IMG/VR virus record: IMGVR_UViG_3300006028_000004
Coordinates: 1 to 54,586 of that record
From: a virus
DNA length: 54,586 nucleotides
Reading direction: 5' to 3' (one strand)
Shown: positions 46,883 through 54,586 of the stretch, piece by piece
How the letters are laid out: each line of letters starts with the position of its first letter
Numbering within the stretch: position 1 is the stretch's first letter
Made by a program: the position numbers and the translations under genes
The notes under the pieces: generated by a model
What the model was told of the DNA's origin: nothing
The model's input: the letters and a program-made list of their open reading frames with translations, nothing else
The model's database searches: none

Positions 46883-47268
46883 ACCCCTTTGAGCGTTTCC
46901 CCGTTACCTCGATAGGCGGGGTGAACGCACTGAAAGCGGCACTTGATTTTATCGCGGCAATGAAGGAGTTAGAACATATGAATATCAACGCGACCTATAA
47001 GCGGGCTGTACGTATCATCGGCAAGCCTGGACTACCCCACGGCAAAGCGATCATTATCTATGATGCGCTGACTGAGGAGCAAATCATGAATGTTGAGTCG
47101 GCAAGTATTCACCTGGATGCAACGGGAGTGAGTACCGTTGTTCTGGGATATTATGCAACCAATGAGCAGGGCGCAATTATGACTGATGCACAGAAAGAAC
47201 CAATCCAGGGGAGAACGGCGATCATTCGTGAGAAGCACGAAATTGATGTCACCGCCTTTGAGGTATAG
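46879..47268 (+). CDS. Hypothetical protein, 129 aa
   Basis: ATG overlaps the previous stop; AAAGGCACG upstream. Alpha/beta composition (KGHGKAIIIYDALTEEQIMN-like core, HLDATGVSTVVLGYY). No family recognised. Confidence 0.62.
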   Translation: MNPFERFPVTSIGGVNALKAALDFIAAMKELEHMNINATYKRAVRIIGKPGLPHGKAIIIYDALTEEQIMNVESASIHLDATGVSTVVLGYYATNEQGAIMTDAQKEPIQGRTAIIREKHEIDVTAFEV

Positions 47269-47270
47269 TT

Positions 47271-47486
47271 GTGACAATATGCGATAGGCAAGGCTGCGAG
47301 CAGGAAACGCAAGCAACGATTACTTTGAGTGGAACTGCTAACGCAGAGGGTCCAGACGACAAGACGTATTATCTCTGCTTACAGCACTATCATGACGCGG
47401 TACACGTTATCAAAACGCTGCAATTGCTTATCAATCTCCCTATAGAGACACATGAAACGATAAATGAGTCTATAGAGCGTAACTGA
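47271..47486 (+). CDS. Small zinc-binding protein, 71 aa
   Basis: GTG 47271 with GAGGTATAG upstream. CDRQGC and CLQHYH may hold a zinc ion (ICDRQGCEQETQATITLSG). Last gene before the reversed homing endonuclease. Confidence 0.58.
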   Translation: MTICDRQGCEQETQATITLSGTANAEGPDDKTYYLCLQHYHDAVHVIKTLQLLINLPIETHETINESIERN

Positions 47487-47506
47487 GATGAAAGCCAGCA
47501 CATTGC

Positions 47507-47518
47507 TACTTGACATAA
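47507..47518 (+). promoter_or_regulatory. Recurrent motif TACTTGACATAA (site 4)
   Basis: Perfect copy 18 bases beyond the stop of the reversed homing endonuclease. With site 5 it brackets that gene as a direct repeat. Confidence 0.62.
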
Positions 47519-47535
47519 TATAGGAAAGGTAGGTA

Positions 47536-48165
47536 TCAGGTGAGGGTGGATTCAAGCATCTTATACCAATCGTCTAGATCGAGGAGACGCCTTCGTGAAT
47601 GTTTAAGAGGCTGAGGACTAGGGTCATGTACATAGCGAATAGGAGTTCCAGTTATAGGAATAAAATCAGTAACGTGTTTCCACGTTCTACCGTTTTTAAT
47701 AGATTTGATAGTATATTTACTTACATTGAATGCTTCTGCAATCACAGGGCAAGAGTCACCACGGGACAGCCTTGCTTTAATCATACGTACCTCATCGCCT
47801 GTTAACTTTGCTACTTCTGGACGAGGTACGCCTAAGCGACTTCCAGCATGTGAGCAGAGATTAAAACCTGTCTCCCTTTGGGCAGCATGATAGTAGTCAA
47901 TCCATTTTTGTTCAAGGAGAATGAGTTGAGAAGGGTCGGTTACCTCTTCAAGAACAATCCATGTAAATGCTTCAGTACCGTACTTGTTCCATGCATTTTG
48001 CAGGTACTCATTACAATGAGCGTTGTGGATAAGAAAATAATGATGTTCATACCATCGTCTTGTGATATCAATGGCACTTCCAATGTAGATACGGGATGTA
48101 GCGGTATGAATGATTCCATAAACTCCTGCTCTTCTTGGTACAGGAGCATGTGGTATAGTTTCCAT
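47536..48165 (-). CDS. GIY-YIG homing endonuclease, 209 aa
   Basis: ATG 48165 (METIPHAPVPRRAGVYGIIH) behind TTGGAGG. Catalytic module: GVYGIIHTATSRIYIGSAID with R in ITRRWYEHH and E in LLEQKWIDYY. A C-terminal DNA-binding part has an NUMOD-like HTH (GDSCPVIAEAFNVSKYTIKS, IKNGRTWKHV). It is the only minus-strand gene inside the head operon and more A+T-rich than its neighbours, as expected of an inserted homing gene. Confidence 0.92.
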   Translation of the reverse strand: METIPHAPVPRRAGVYGIIHTATSRIYIGSAIDITRRWYEHHYFLIHNAHCNEYLQNAWNKYGTEAFTWIVLEEVTDPSQLILLEQKWIDYYHAAQRETGFNLCSHAGSRLGVPRPEVAKLTGDEVRMIKARLSRGDSCPVIAEAFNVSKYTIKSIKNGRTWKHVTDFIPITGTPIRYVHDPSPQPLKHSRRRLLDLDDWYKMLESTLT

Positions 48166-48272
48166 TGTCTGAACCTCCAATTCAGGCCACGCTCTCGGAT
48201 GTTTCCAGCATCGCGGGAGCATCATTCTGCTTTATTATACTATTCTTTTTGTCCTTCGAAAGAGGGACAGTC

Positions 48273-48284
48273 TACTTGACATAA
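48273..48284 (+). promoter_or_regulatory. Recurrent motif TACTTGACATAA (site 5)
   Basis: Perfect copy between the endonuclease start and the scaffold gene. Direct repeat of site 4. A second ACTTGAC follows at once (48284-48290). Confidence 0.62.
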
Positions 48285-48309
48285 CTTGACTTTAGAGAAG
48301 AAAGGATGT

Positions 48310-48936
48310 ATGCTTCTTATGACAACTAATCCAAACAACCCTCTTGTTCCGCCGGGGCAGACGCCCTCAGGAGGAACAGACCCACCGGGGCAGACGCCCC
48401 CAACGATGCCGCCAGGTCAGACACCAGGGCAGCCACCGAACCAAAGAACGCCGTTTGACCAGTTGCCCCCTGACATTCAGGACTACATTAAGACGCTACG
48501 CCACGAAGCCAAGACGACTCGTGAGCAGTTAGAAGCAGAGGCCAGGGCCAAACAGCAAGCCGAAGATCAGCGCAAGAAAGAGCAAGGCCAATGGGAAGAC
48601 CTCGCTAAGAAGCACGAAGCGCGTGTACAGGAGTTAGAACCGATTGCTGCCCGTTACAGCACGCTCGCCAGTCTCGTCTCCACCCAAATTGAGGAGGAAG
48701 TCAAGAACTGGCCTGCTGAAGTCAAGACGTTTGATCCAGGGGCAGACGCCCCGATTGAGCAGAGGCTTGACTGGCGCAACAAATCGCGCCCGCTTATCGA
48801 GAAACTCCAATTACAGGCGCAAGGTCAGCTTCCCGGCAACCGTCCGAACCCGCCGCCGCAAGGCGGTCGCTCCTTCGAGGAACGGGTGAACGCCAACATG
48901 GCCGAACTCAGGAAACAGCGCACCTACGGCATCTAA
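48310..48936 (+). CDS. Scaffolding protein
   Basis: About 208 residues; ATG 48310 chosen after AAAGGA, with TTG 48286 and ATG 48319 as alternatives. Pro/Gly-rich N-terminus (VPPGQTPSGGTDPPGQTPPT), long charged coiled coil (REQLEAEARAKQQAEDQRKK) and a basic C-terminus that would contact the shell (SFEERVNANMAELRKQRTYG). It lies just before the coat genes and is expected to be lost during maturation. Confidence 0.85.
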   Translation: MLLMTTNPNNPLVPPGQTPSGGTDPPGQTPPTMPPGQTPGQPPNQRTPFDQLPPDIQDYIKTLRHEAKTTREQLEAEARAKQQAEDQRKKEQGQWEDLAKKHEARVQELEPIAARYSTLASLVSTQIEEEVKNWPAEVKTFDPGADAPIEQRLDWRNKSRPLIEKLQLQAQGQLPGNRPNPPPQGGRSFEERVNANMAELRKQRTYGI

Positions 48937-49045
48937 CAACACACAAACTTTGAGTATCCCGCGCTCTACCGGTCAAGCGATGTAGCGAGCGTATTCCTTT
49001 ACTATCCTTGTACGCCCGTTCCGCGTTTTGCCGGTAGTGCCCGTG

Positions 49046-49465
49046 ATGATTGGAAGGTGTATCATCGCAGAAATCGCTAAGGCGGGCACGCCCTCGCTCG
49101 CCATCGTCGGCCCCATGCCCGGCGCTTGCAAACTCCCGCCGCTTATTGCAGGCGAAAACATCGCCGCCGGGGATGCCTGCTACATCAACTCGGCAGGTAC
49201 CGTCTTTCGCTCCAACGGCGCGGCTGTGGCTGCCGCCGCCAAAGTCAACGGCTTCGCGGTCATCAAAGCTAACACCGGGGAGCCCATTACCCTCATGCAT
49301 AACGTGGTCATCAACTACGCCACAGGCCTCACCCCCGGCGTCTTCTACTTCCTCTCCGGCACCGTCCTGGGAGGGCTCGCTGATGCTGCCAGTACAGGCG
49401 GTACGGCAGCCGTCGCTTTTGCCATTGATGCGACCCGCATCTTTGTCATGTTAAGTCGGTATTAA
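49046..49465 (+). CDS. Possible capsid decoration protein, about 139 aa
   Basis: The start is uncertain: ATG 49046 is used, TTG 49028 is in frame, and GGAAGG at 49050-49055 lies too late for either. Ala/Gly-rich beta sequence (PPLIAGENIAAGDACYINSA, NVVINYATGLTPGVFYFLSG) like small head decoration proteins of the gpD or trimeric type. The place between scaffold and major capsid protein supports this. Confidence 0.7.
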   Translation: MIGRCIIAEIAKAGTPSLAIVGPMPGACKLPPLIAGENIAAGDACYINSAGTVFRSNGAAVAAAAKVNGFAVIKANTGEPITLMHNVVINYATGLTPGVFYFLSGTVLGGLADAASTGGTAAVAFAIDATRIFVMLSRY

Positions 49466-49484
49466 GGGAGGATAAGCACACGCT

Positions 49485-50579
49485 ATGACCTACGGAACAT
49501 TACAAACCCTTGATACCTTAGCATCACTCCGGGCAGCTACCGGAGTGGTTGCAGACATCGGTGAGGACGTGGCCTTTGAGTCGATTGCCGCTGCCTTAAA
49601 GGCGCACAACCAACTACTACAAGAATCCCTGACCGGTTTTGTTGATCAGACCACCGACCGATTGAGGCGGTACGGTGGTCCTGATCAAATGGTCATGGAA
49701 GAGTTGGACGAGTACGGCACGGCCTCCACGCAGAAGATCGCGGCAGGCGCCACCCTTGGTTTCCCGCTGCGTTTCTTCGGCGGCGGCCTCCAATGGACGC
49801 GCCTGTTTTTCCAGAACGCGACGGGCGCGGAACTAGCGGCGCAAGTGGATGCTATGATGGACGCCGACATCAAGAACATGCACAAGCAGTTGAAGCTCGC
49901 CTTGTTCACACCCACCAACTCAACTTTTGAGGACAGGCGCGTCGATCACGTTAACCTACCCATGAAGGCGCTGGTGAACGCGGATAGCGCTCCTATCCCC
50001 ATCGCGCCGGACGGCACGACCTTTAACGCGGCGACGCATACCCACTACCTGGGGGCCTCGATTGCCTGGACAGGTGCACCCACCGCTGCCTCTACTGGCG
50101 CGGATCTCGCAGCCATCAATCAGACGATCATCGAGCACTTCCTAGCAGGTTCTATCCAGATGTTGTGTAACCCGGCGCAAGAGACGCTCATCCGCGCCGC
50201 GACCGGCTTCTTCCCGTACTACGATGCTCGCTTGACTCCTTCAGTCAACCAGACGAATGCTATGGCCGATTTGGATGTCATGAATATCACGAACCGCGCT
50301 ATTGGCATCTTTGGTGCATCGGAAGTGTGGATCAAACCATGGATACCCCCCGGCTACGTTGTCGGTGTCCTGGTTGGTTCTCCTCAGAAGGCGCTCGTGA
50401 TGCGAACCCGAAACGCTGGAAGTGGCAACCTGGAACTACTGTTCGATAACGAGGTCTTCCCGCTGCGTTCGCGCTCCTATGGGCGTGAGTTCGGCTTCGG
50501 CGTGTGGAACCGTGTCGCAGCGGCTGTGCTGTACACTGGCGCAACGTCCTATAGCGCACCGGCAACTTCTGTCCTGTAG
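49485..50579 (+). CDS. Major capsid protein (HK97-like fold)
   Basis: A 364-residue protein behind GGGAGGATAA. An N-terminal helical arm (IGEDVAFESIAAALKAHNQL), a spine and P-domain region and the C-terminal LLFDNEVFPLRSRSYGREFG and FGVWNRVAAAVLYTGATSY fit HK97-type coat proteins. Its place after the scaffold and its size support the call. Forms the icosahedral shell. Confidence 0.88.
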   Translation: MTYGTLQTLDTLASLRAATGVVADIGEDVAFESIAAALKAHNQLLQESLTGFVDQTTDRLRRYGGPDQMVMEELDEYGTASTQKIAAGATLGFPLRFFGGGLQWTRLFFQNATGAELAAQVDAMMDADIKNMHKQLKLALFTPTNSTFEDRRVDHVNLPMKALVNADSAPIPIAPDGTTFNAATHTHYLGASIAWTGAPTAASTGADLAAINQTIIEHFLAGSIQMLCNPAQETLIRAATGFFPYYDARLTPSVNQTNAMADLDVMNITNRAIGIFGASEVWIKPWIPPGYVVGVLVGSPQKALVMRTRNAGSGNLELLFDNEVFPLRSRSYGREFGFGVWNRVAAAVLYTGATSYSAPATSVL

Positions 50580-50637
50580 TTCTTACCGAGCGGGTAGGCG
50601 AGTGGATACCCGCTCACTCTTGAAAGAGGCGTAACTT

Positions 50638-50706
50638 ATGGCGCATAAAGAGAACCTGGCCGTCGTGAAGACGGCTATCAAGAAGGGAGGCAAAGTTGGC
50701 AGATAG
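50638..50706 (+). CDS. Tiny basic peptide, 22 aa
   Basis: ATG 50638 after AGAGGCG. Basic (MAHKENLAVVKTAIKKGGKV). Its frame overlaps the next start. May only serve to couple translation. Confidence 0.35.
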   Translation: MAHKENLAVVKTAIKKGGKVGR

Positions 50707-50938
50707 TAAGAATGCTCCTGAGCACGCAACCAAGCCACCTGAGCAACCCAAACAATCTGAAGAGATACAGCGCATGACCATTATCGAACAGCCAGCGGTG
50801 CCACCCATGCACGCCCGTCGTCTTGATGAAGTACCGTGGGAAGGCGGAGGCGGGCGCTTCCTGGTCAATGGCGTCTTGGTCGATCACGAGGGACGCCCCT
50901 TAAACAAGGACGGCAGCTTGAAGAAGGATACGGCATGA
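50696..50938 (+). CDS. Small head-region protein, 80 aa
   Basis: TTG 50696 after AAGGGAGG. N-terminus is Pro/Glu/Lys-rich (NAPEHATKPPEQPKQSEEIQ); the C-terminal motif GGRFLVNGVLVDHEGRPLNK is folded-looking. Overlaps the next ATG by 4 bases. Confidence 0.62.
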   Translation: MADSKNAPEHATKPPEQPKQSEEIQRMTIIEQPAVPPMHARRLDEVPWEGGGGRFLVNGVLVDHEGRPLNKDGSLKKDTA

Positions 50939-51207
50939 TTGAAAGTCAGCAGAAGTTTCTTACTGACTTAGAGTATGTCATGAGTACAGCAGGCGCGGAT
51001 TTTGCTGCATGGGTGTATAGCTGTGCATCACAACTAAGCGACGTCACGGAATACTCTTTACACCGTGATAAGGCTGCGCCTGGGTCACAATCAAGCTATG
51101 CCGACCAGATGACCGCTACCCTGACTTGTGGAGAGAAGACCTTTACCCAGGTCTTTGTCAAACGGGAACAGAAACCTGGGGGCTGGTTACTCAAGGAGGA
51201 TGCATGA
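50935..51207 (+). CDS. Hypothetical head-region protein, 90 aa
   Basis: ATG 50935 (MIESQQKFLTDLEYVMSTAG) coupled to the previous stop. Alpha/beta. No family recognised. Confidence 0.6.
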   Translation: MIESQQKFLTDLEYVMSTAGADFAAWVYSCASQLSDVTEYSLHRDKAAPGSQSSYADQMTATLTCGEKTFTQVFVKREQKPGGWLLKEDA

Positions 51208-51434
51208 GCGCGGGCGACCTGACACAAGCGCAGCGCGATAAACTCCCTGCCTCTGCCTTTTGCGGGCGCGGGCGTTCCTTCCCGGTCTTGTCCCAGGCGG
51301 ATATCCGTCCGGCCATCTCCTCGATGGGGCGCGCCGCCGATGATGCCGAACGGGCGCAAATCAAGGCGTGCATCATTCGCAAGGCTAAACAGTTCGGTTG
51401 GACGGGGAGTCTGCCTGATGACTGGAAGAGTTGA
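51204..51434 (+). CDS. Small basic protein (DUF6582-like), 76 aa
   Basis: ATG 51204 (MSAGDLTQAQRDKLPASAFC) after AAGGAGG. The LPASAF start and helix AQIKACIIRKAKQFGW resemble a small phage family with an N-terminal processing-site-like sequence. Role unknown. Confidence 0.65.
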   Translation: MSAGDLTQAQRDKLPASAFCGRGRSFPVLSQADIRPAISSMGRAADDAERAQIKACIIRKAKQFGWTGSLPDDWKS

Positions 51435-51442
51435 GGGAAAGT

Positions 51443-51709
51443 ATGGGTGAGCGGCTAACACACATCACAGTGATTACTGACATGCGCAAACTTACAGCGT
51501 ATAAACCTGGAGATGTGGGTAAACCCTGGTCACATCCTGATTGTATGTGGCATATCGCATGTCCTCAGTGTGGAAGATGGTCTGAACTGGCACACAATTG
51601 TACTGTGAATGATGACAATACGTTAACCTTCTCACCGTCTTTGGTGTGCCCACATGAGGATTGCAAGGCTCACTACTCTGTCGAACAAAATAAGATCAGG
51701 TGGTGTTAG
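51443..51709 (+). CDS. Zinc-ribbon accessory protein, 88 aa
   Basis: ATG 51443 (MGERLTHITVITDMRKLTAY) after GAGGGAAAG. Four Cys in CPQCGRW and CPHEDCKAHY form a zinc ribbon. Sits among connector genes; no structural family recognised. Confidence 0.65.
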   Translation: MGERLTHITVITDMRKLTAYKPGDVGKPWSHPDCMWHIACPQCGRWSELAHNCTVNDDNTLTFSPSLVCPHEDCKAHYSVEQNKIRWC

Positions 51710-52135
51710 ATGAACCGCGCCGATGCCCTGGCCTACCTGCAAAATGAGTTCTTAGAACTGGCGACCGAAGCGAGTTTGGACAGTTCCGTGCAGTTGCTTG
51801 CCTATAAAACGGCCATCGACCAGGCGTTACGCGGCCTGGACGTGCCGGAGAGTCAACTGGGCGCGCCCGTTATCGCGGATAGCGACGTGCCCGGTTTCCT
51901 GGCGCTCCTCGACTACTACGCGCTGACCCGCTTTGCCCGCGCCTTCTCGATCCGCACCAACGTCGCGGTGGGCGGCTCGCTCTCGGTCTCACAATCACAA
52001 GGCTTCCAGCAGGTACAGGCGCTCTTGATACGCGCTGAGAAGAGACTAGACGGGCTCGGCCTCTCACCGACCGAACAGATGACGATGGGCCGCTTCACGC
52101 TCGACTTCTTAGAGCCCACACCGGGGGAGGTCTAA
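51710..52135 (+). CDS. Head-tail connector (adaptor), 141 aa
   Basis: ATG directly follows the previous stop. Helical bundle composition (YLQNEFLELATEASLDSSVQ, LLDYYALTRFARAFSIRTNV). Position after the coat gene and before closure and terminator proteins fits the HK97 gp6 type adaptor. Confidence 0.72.
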   Translation: MNRADALAYLQNEFLELATEASLDSSVQLLAYKTAIDQALRGLDVPESQLGAPVIADSDVPGFLALLDYYALTRFARAFSIRTNVAVGGSLSVSQSQGFQQVQALLIRAEKRLDGLGLSPTEQMTMGRFTLDFLEPTPGEV

Positions 52136-52138
52136 GCC

Positions 52139-52519
52139 ATGCCGCAGATCCAGACGGCCACGCTCACCCGGATAGCGAACTGGTTCACGCTCAAGATGCT
52201 TACCGATACGTGTGACATCTTGCGTTTGAACCGCGTGCAAGTGCCGTCAGGCGGGTATACGGAGACCTACCCCAAGCACAACACAGACCCGGTACCCTGC
52301 CTGGTGACGAGCGCGGGTGTACCGCAAGAACTGCTGACCGCCGGGCAAGAGGTGGGCTTTGTGCCCAAGATCATCGTTTTGCCAGCAGGAACGGATGTTC
52401 TTGGGTCGGACCGTATCAAGGTCGGGGTATTGACCTATCACGTCATTGACCTGTTTGAACCGAGTACCGATGAAGTAGTACGAAGAGTGCTGGCCCGTCG
52501 CTCGTCACTAGCGGGTTAA
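52139..52519 (+). CDS. Head closure (stopper) protein, 126 aa
   Basis: ATG after GGGGGAGG. Beta-barrel-like composition (MLTDTCDILRLNRVQVPSGG, PKIIVLPAGTDVLGSDRIKV), which resembles SPP1 gp16-type stoppers. Consistent with gene order. Confidence 0.72.
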   Translation: MPQIQTATLTRIANWFTLKMLTDTCDILRLNRVQVPSGGYTETYPKHNTDPVPCLVTSAGVPQELLTAGQEVGFVPKIIVLPAGTDVLGSDRIKVGVLTYHVIDLFEPSTDEVVRRVLARRSSLAG

Positions 52520-52528
52520 GGAGGAAGT

Positions 52529-52741
52529 ATGGCACAAATTGCTGATTTGCATGCGCATATCACATGGGACTCAGAACCAACGGAAGGGGCGAAGAACCTG
52601 GTCCGGGCTGAAGTCCATAAGGTGCTGCAAGAGACGTTTCAAGAGCCTTCCTGGTTCACGGAACTGATACAGGCAGAGGTGCGCAAGGCACTGCAAGAAA
52701 AGGTGATGCCGTCACGCATGCAGATAGGGAGTCGCAACTAA
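52529..52741 (+). CDS. Hypothetical protein, 70 aa
   Basis: ATG after AAGGAGG. Two similar helical halves (VRAEVHKVLQETFQEP and IQAEVRKALQEKVMP) suggest an internal duplication. Its stop overlaps the next ATG. Confidence 0.62.
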   Translation: MAQIADLHAHITWDSEPTEGAKNLVRAEVHKVLQETFQEPSWFTELIQAEVRKALQEKVMPSRMQIGSRN

Positions 52742-53112
52742 TGGCAGGGTTTTCCATGAGCATGACCGGGCTCCTTGAAACCATCGGGCGCTTTGTCGTC
52801 ATGCAAGCCGAGGTTATCCCCGGCTCGACGGCAGCCGTCGAAGGAGCGCTTCAGGATGCCTATGATGCATCAGTGCCTATGATCCCGGTGCTGACTGGCT
52901 ACATGCTCTCACGCCAGCAGACGCGCATGGTCGGCGGGGGCGTCGAGCCGACGGGTGAACTCTTCAATGACGCCCCCTACGCCAGGTGGCCGTGTTTTGG
53001 TCATCACACCCGTTCAGGCTCCTGGGTCGCGCCACAGGATTTCATGACTGGACCTATCGAGATCGGGCGGCAATCGCTCATGCGCCGCATGGAAGAAATC
53101 AGGTTGGTGTAG
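52741..53112 (+). CDS. HK97 gp10-like tail completion protein, 123 aa
   Basis: The pattern LTGYMLSRQQTRMVGGGVEPTGE, FNDAPYARWPCFGHHTRSG is typical of gp10-like proteins (pro-Leu-Arg strand then APYA..E). Acts at the tail-to-head joint. Confidence 0.8.
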   Translation: MAGFSMSMTGLLETIGRFVVMQAEVIPGSTAAVEGALQDAYDASVPMIPVLTGYMLSRQQTRMVGGGVEPTGELFNDAPYARWPCFGHHTRSGSWVAPQDFMTGPIEIGRQSLMRRMEEIRLV

Positions 53113-53114
53113 CG

Positions 53115-53537
53115 ATGGTAACACGTCCGGTCTACATGCTTGAACTGCAAATCGCGGCCCGCGCTAAGCTTATCGGGGACACGACGCTCTCAGCCATCAT
53201 CACCGGCGTGTTTGACATCGCACCGGAAGGGCAGGTAACGCCCTACATTACCTTTGGGCAGCACGTGGACGGGGCCATGCAGACCTTTGGGCATGTTAAT
53301 AGTGAGGCATTGTTCCTGCTGGACATCTTTAGCCAGGCGGGCAGCGACGATGAGTGCTATAGCATTCTGGCGGAAGTCAGGCGGCTCTTGCAGACGACGC
53401 CGACTAATCCACCATTGACGCTCGCTGACTACGGGCAGGTCTATCTAATGTATGAGTGGAGTACCATCCTCCACGAGACGGCCTATCAAATCCGGCACAT
53501 GCCGGTACGCTTCCGCACGAAAGCGGTTGAACTGTAA
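53115..53537 (+). CDS. Tail terminator protein (DUF3168-like), 140 aa
   Basis: ATG 53115. ITGVFDIAPEGQVTPYITFG and the MTFG..NSEALFLLDIFSQAG pattern (observed as MQTFGHVNSEALFLLDIFS) with the C-terminal HMPVRFRTKAVEL are typical of DUF3168 tail terminators, which cap the tube. Sits directly before the tail tube genes. Confidence 0.85.
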   Translation: MVTRPVYMLELQIAARAKLIGDTTLSAIITGVFDIAPEGQVTPYITFGQHVDGAMQTFGHVNSEALFLLDIFSQAGSDDECYSILAEVRRLLQTTPTNPPLTLADYGQVYLMYEWSTILHETAYQIRHMPVRFRTKAVEL

Positions 53538-53549
53538 AGGAGAAACGAT

Positions 53550-53939
53550 ATGGCGACACCGCTTGCAGGCATAGGCGGGCTCATCAAGGAGGCCACCGTC
53601 ACCATCGGGGCCATGAATACGTGGAGCGTCACCCCAAAGGCATCGACGAAAGACACGACGACCTTCCAGGCGACGGGTTCCTGGGGTACCAAGAACACCA
53701 CCATTAAAGAGTGGACGGCTAAGTGCGACGGCTTCCTCGATGCTACCGACGCGGGGCAAGTCGCACTCATCAACGGGATCGGCAATACCTTCGCCCTGGA
53801 AATGGATATCGACGCGGCGGCTACCCACAAGTGGACAGGGAGCGCCATCCTGACCAGTTTCGACGCCAAGAGTGACGCCAAGGACATGAACCTCATCACC
53901 TTTTCCTTCGATGGGACGGGCGTCCTGACGTTTGCTTAG
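53550..53939 (+). CDS. Tail tube protein 1 (major tail protein), 129 aa
   Basis: ATG after AAAGGAGAAA. A short tube-type protein; the segment WSVTPKASTKDTTTFQATGS, then W..KNTTIKEWTAKCDGF is repeated in the following gene. TP901-1-like major tail fold is likely (SFDGTGVLTFA C-terminal strand). Forms hexameric rings of the tail tube. Confidence 0.8.
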   Translation: MATPLAGIGGLIKEATVTIGAMNTWSVTPKASTKDTTTFQATGSWGTKNTTIKEWTAKCDGFLDATDAGQVALINGIGNTFALEMDIDAAATHKWTGSAILTSFDAKSDAKDMNLITFSFDGTGVLTFA

Positions 53940-53964
53940 TCGCTAAGAAGGGCAGGTACGTCCT

Positions 53965-54586
53965 ATGGGTATCCTGGCAGGGGTCAATGCTGATGTGTGG
54001 GTAGCCGCTACGCCGTCGCTCAATACCACCAATGAGAGCGCGACTGATAGCGGCGATCACATCACCTACACCATGAGCGTCCATCGCGCCTGGGACTTCC
54101 AGCAGCCCCTCGTCGTGCAAAACTCGCCCAACGGCACGACCGGGTGGGTGACGGTCACCGACTACGTATTTCAGTATGCCTCCGGCGTCATCGTCTTCAA
54201 CACGGCGCGGGTGGTCTCCACCAATAACTTCGTGCGGGTGTCGTCAGGCTACTACTTTAACCTGACGCAGCTGGACGGAGCGACCGGCTGGTCATTTACC
54301 CCCAAAGCTTCCACTAAGGACACGACGCAGTTTCAAGCGACGGGCGCCTGGGGGCAAAAGACGACGACGATCAAGGAAGCAACGGGCAAGATCGACACGC
54401 TACGCACTGACGGGCGCATCTTCGTGGAGTTGGGCAACATCGTGGCGTTGCAACTGTTCATGGATAAAACCAACAATATGCGCTTCGATGTCCTGGGCAT
54501 CGTCACCGGCGCAGAAACCAAGGCCGATGCCAAAGATGTTGAGGATAAGGTGATGACCTTCGATTGCTACGGCGTGCCCTACTTCC
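53965..54586 (+). CDS. Tail tube protein 2 (paralogue), continues at base 111
   Basis: ATG 53965. The full protein, joined across the circle, is 210 residues and ends at 119-121. Residues 108-140 (WSFTPKASTKDTTQFQATGA, W.QKTTTIKEATGKID) are close to tail tube protein 1. It has an extra N-terminal domain of about 100 residues (ADVWVAATPSLNTTNESATD). Both tube-like genes sit in the normal tube position, so the virion may use two tube subunits. Confidence 0.82.
   Translation, partial: MGILAGVNADVWVAATPSLNTTNESATDSGDHITYTMSVHRAWDFQQPLVVQNSPNGTTGWVTVTDYVFQYASGVIVFNTARVVSTNNFVRVSSGYYFNLTQLDGATGWSFTPKASTKDTTQFQATGAWGQKTTTIKEATGKIDTLRTDGRIFVELGNIVALQLFMDKTNNMRFDVLGIVTGAETKADAKDVEDKVMTFDCYGVPYF
54477..54586. 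repeat. Terminal direct repeat, second copy
   Basis: Identical to 1-110. See the first entry. Confidence 0.95.

Overview
The window is one complete, circularly permuted genome of a tailed siphovirus-type phage of about 54.5 kb. Bases 1-110 are repeated exactly at 54477-54586, and a tail gene reads continuously across that join, so the sequence is a closed circle cut inside a tail tube gene. The host cannot be named from the sequence. An amidase-type lysin, a lipoprotein, no recognisable spanin pair, and secreted proteins with Gram-positive-like signal peptides suggest a monoderm bacterium. A Chloroflexota (Ktedonobacteria-like) or actinobacterial host would fit, but this is inference. No integrase, transposase or partition gene was found, so lysogeny is not supported despite several small repressor-like proteins.

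Layout. A divergent promoter pair at about 40313-40399 separates two transcription blocks. Rightward (+), 40.4 kb to the end and on through the join to 22.3 kb: a SWIM-type zinc protein and a possible annealing protein; small and large terminase; portal; a GIY-YIG homing endonuclease inserted in reverse; scaffold, possible decoration protein and major capsid protein; connector, closure and terminator proteins; two paralogous tail tube proteins; a tail assembly chaperone with a textbook -1 frameshift; a tape measure of 891 residues; tail-tip and fibre proteins, one with an embedded GH5-type glycosidase; an HNH homing endonuclease; and the lysis genes (coiled-coil membrane protein, holin candidates, two-domain amidase). 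Then comes an accessory block (18.2-22.3 kb) with its own promoter and ribbon-helix-helix regulator. It encodes secreted proteins, tiny membrane proteins, a papain-like protease and a membrane-anchored HNH-like nuclease.

Leftward (-), 40.3 kb down to 22.4 kb: many short overlapping genes with strong Shine-Dalgarno sites (zinc-ribbon, coiled-coil and HTH proteins), an ECF-like sigma factor, a deoxyribosyltransferase-like protein, a HAD phosphatase-like protein, a tRNA-like gene, a repressor with its own operator, a GIY-YIG protein, a replication initiator-like protein with intragenic 21-bp-period repeats, a DNA methyltransferase, a DnaC-like helicase loader, and a lipoprotein cassette flanked by 23-bp direct repeats.

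The most unusual parts are non-coding. At 23.4-24.1 kb lie a promoter with duplicated operators, a 21-bp inverted repeat, and a CRISPR-like mini-array with no cas genes (two identical 37-bp repeats, a degenerate third repeat, 36- and 37-bp spacers). At 34.0-34.25 kb lies a promoter followed by a strongly foldable putative ncRNA next to the odd tRNA. A 12-bp motif, TACTTGACATAA, recurs in five intergenic sites and resembles the -35 region of the main rightward promoter, a pattern reminiscent of phage stoperators.
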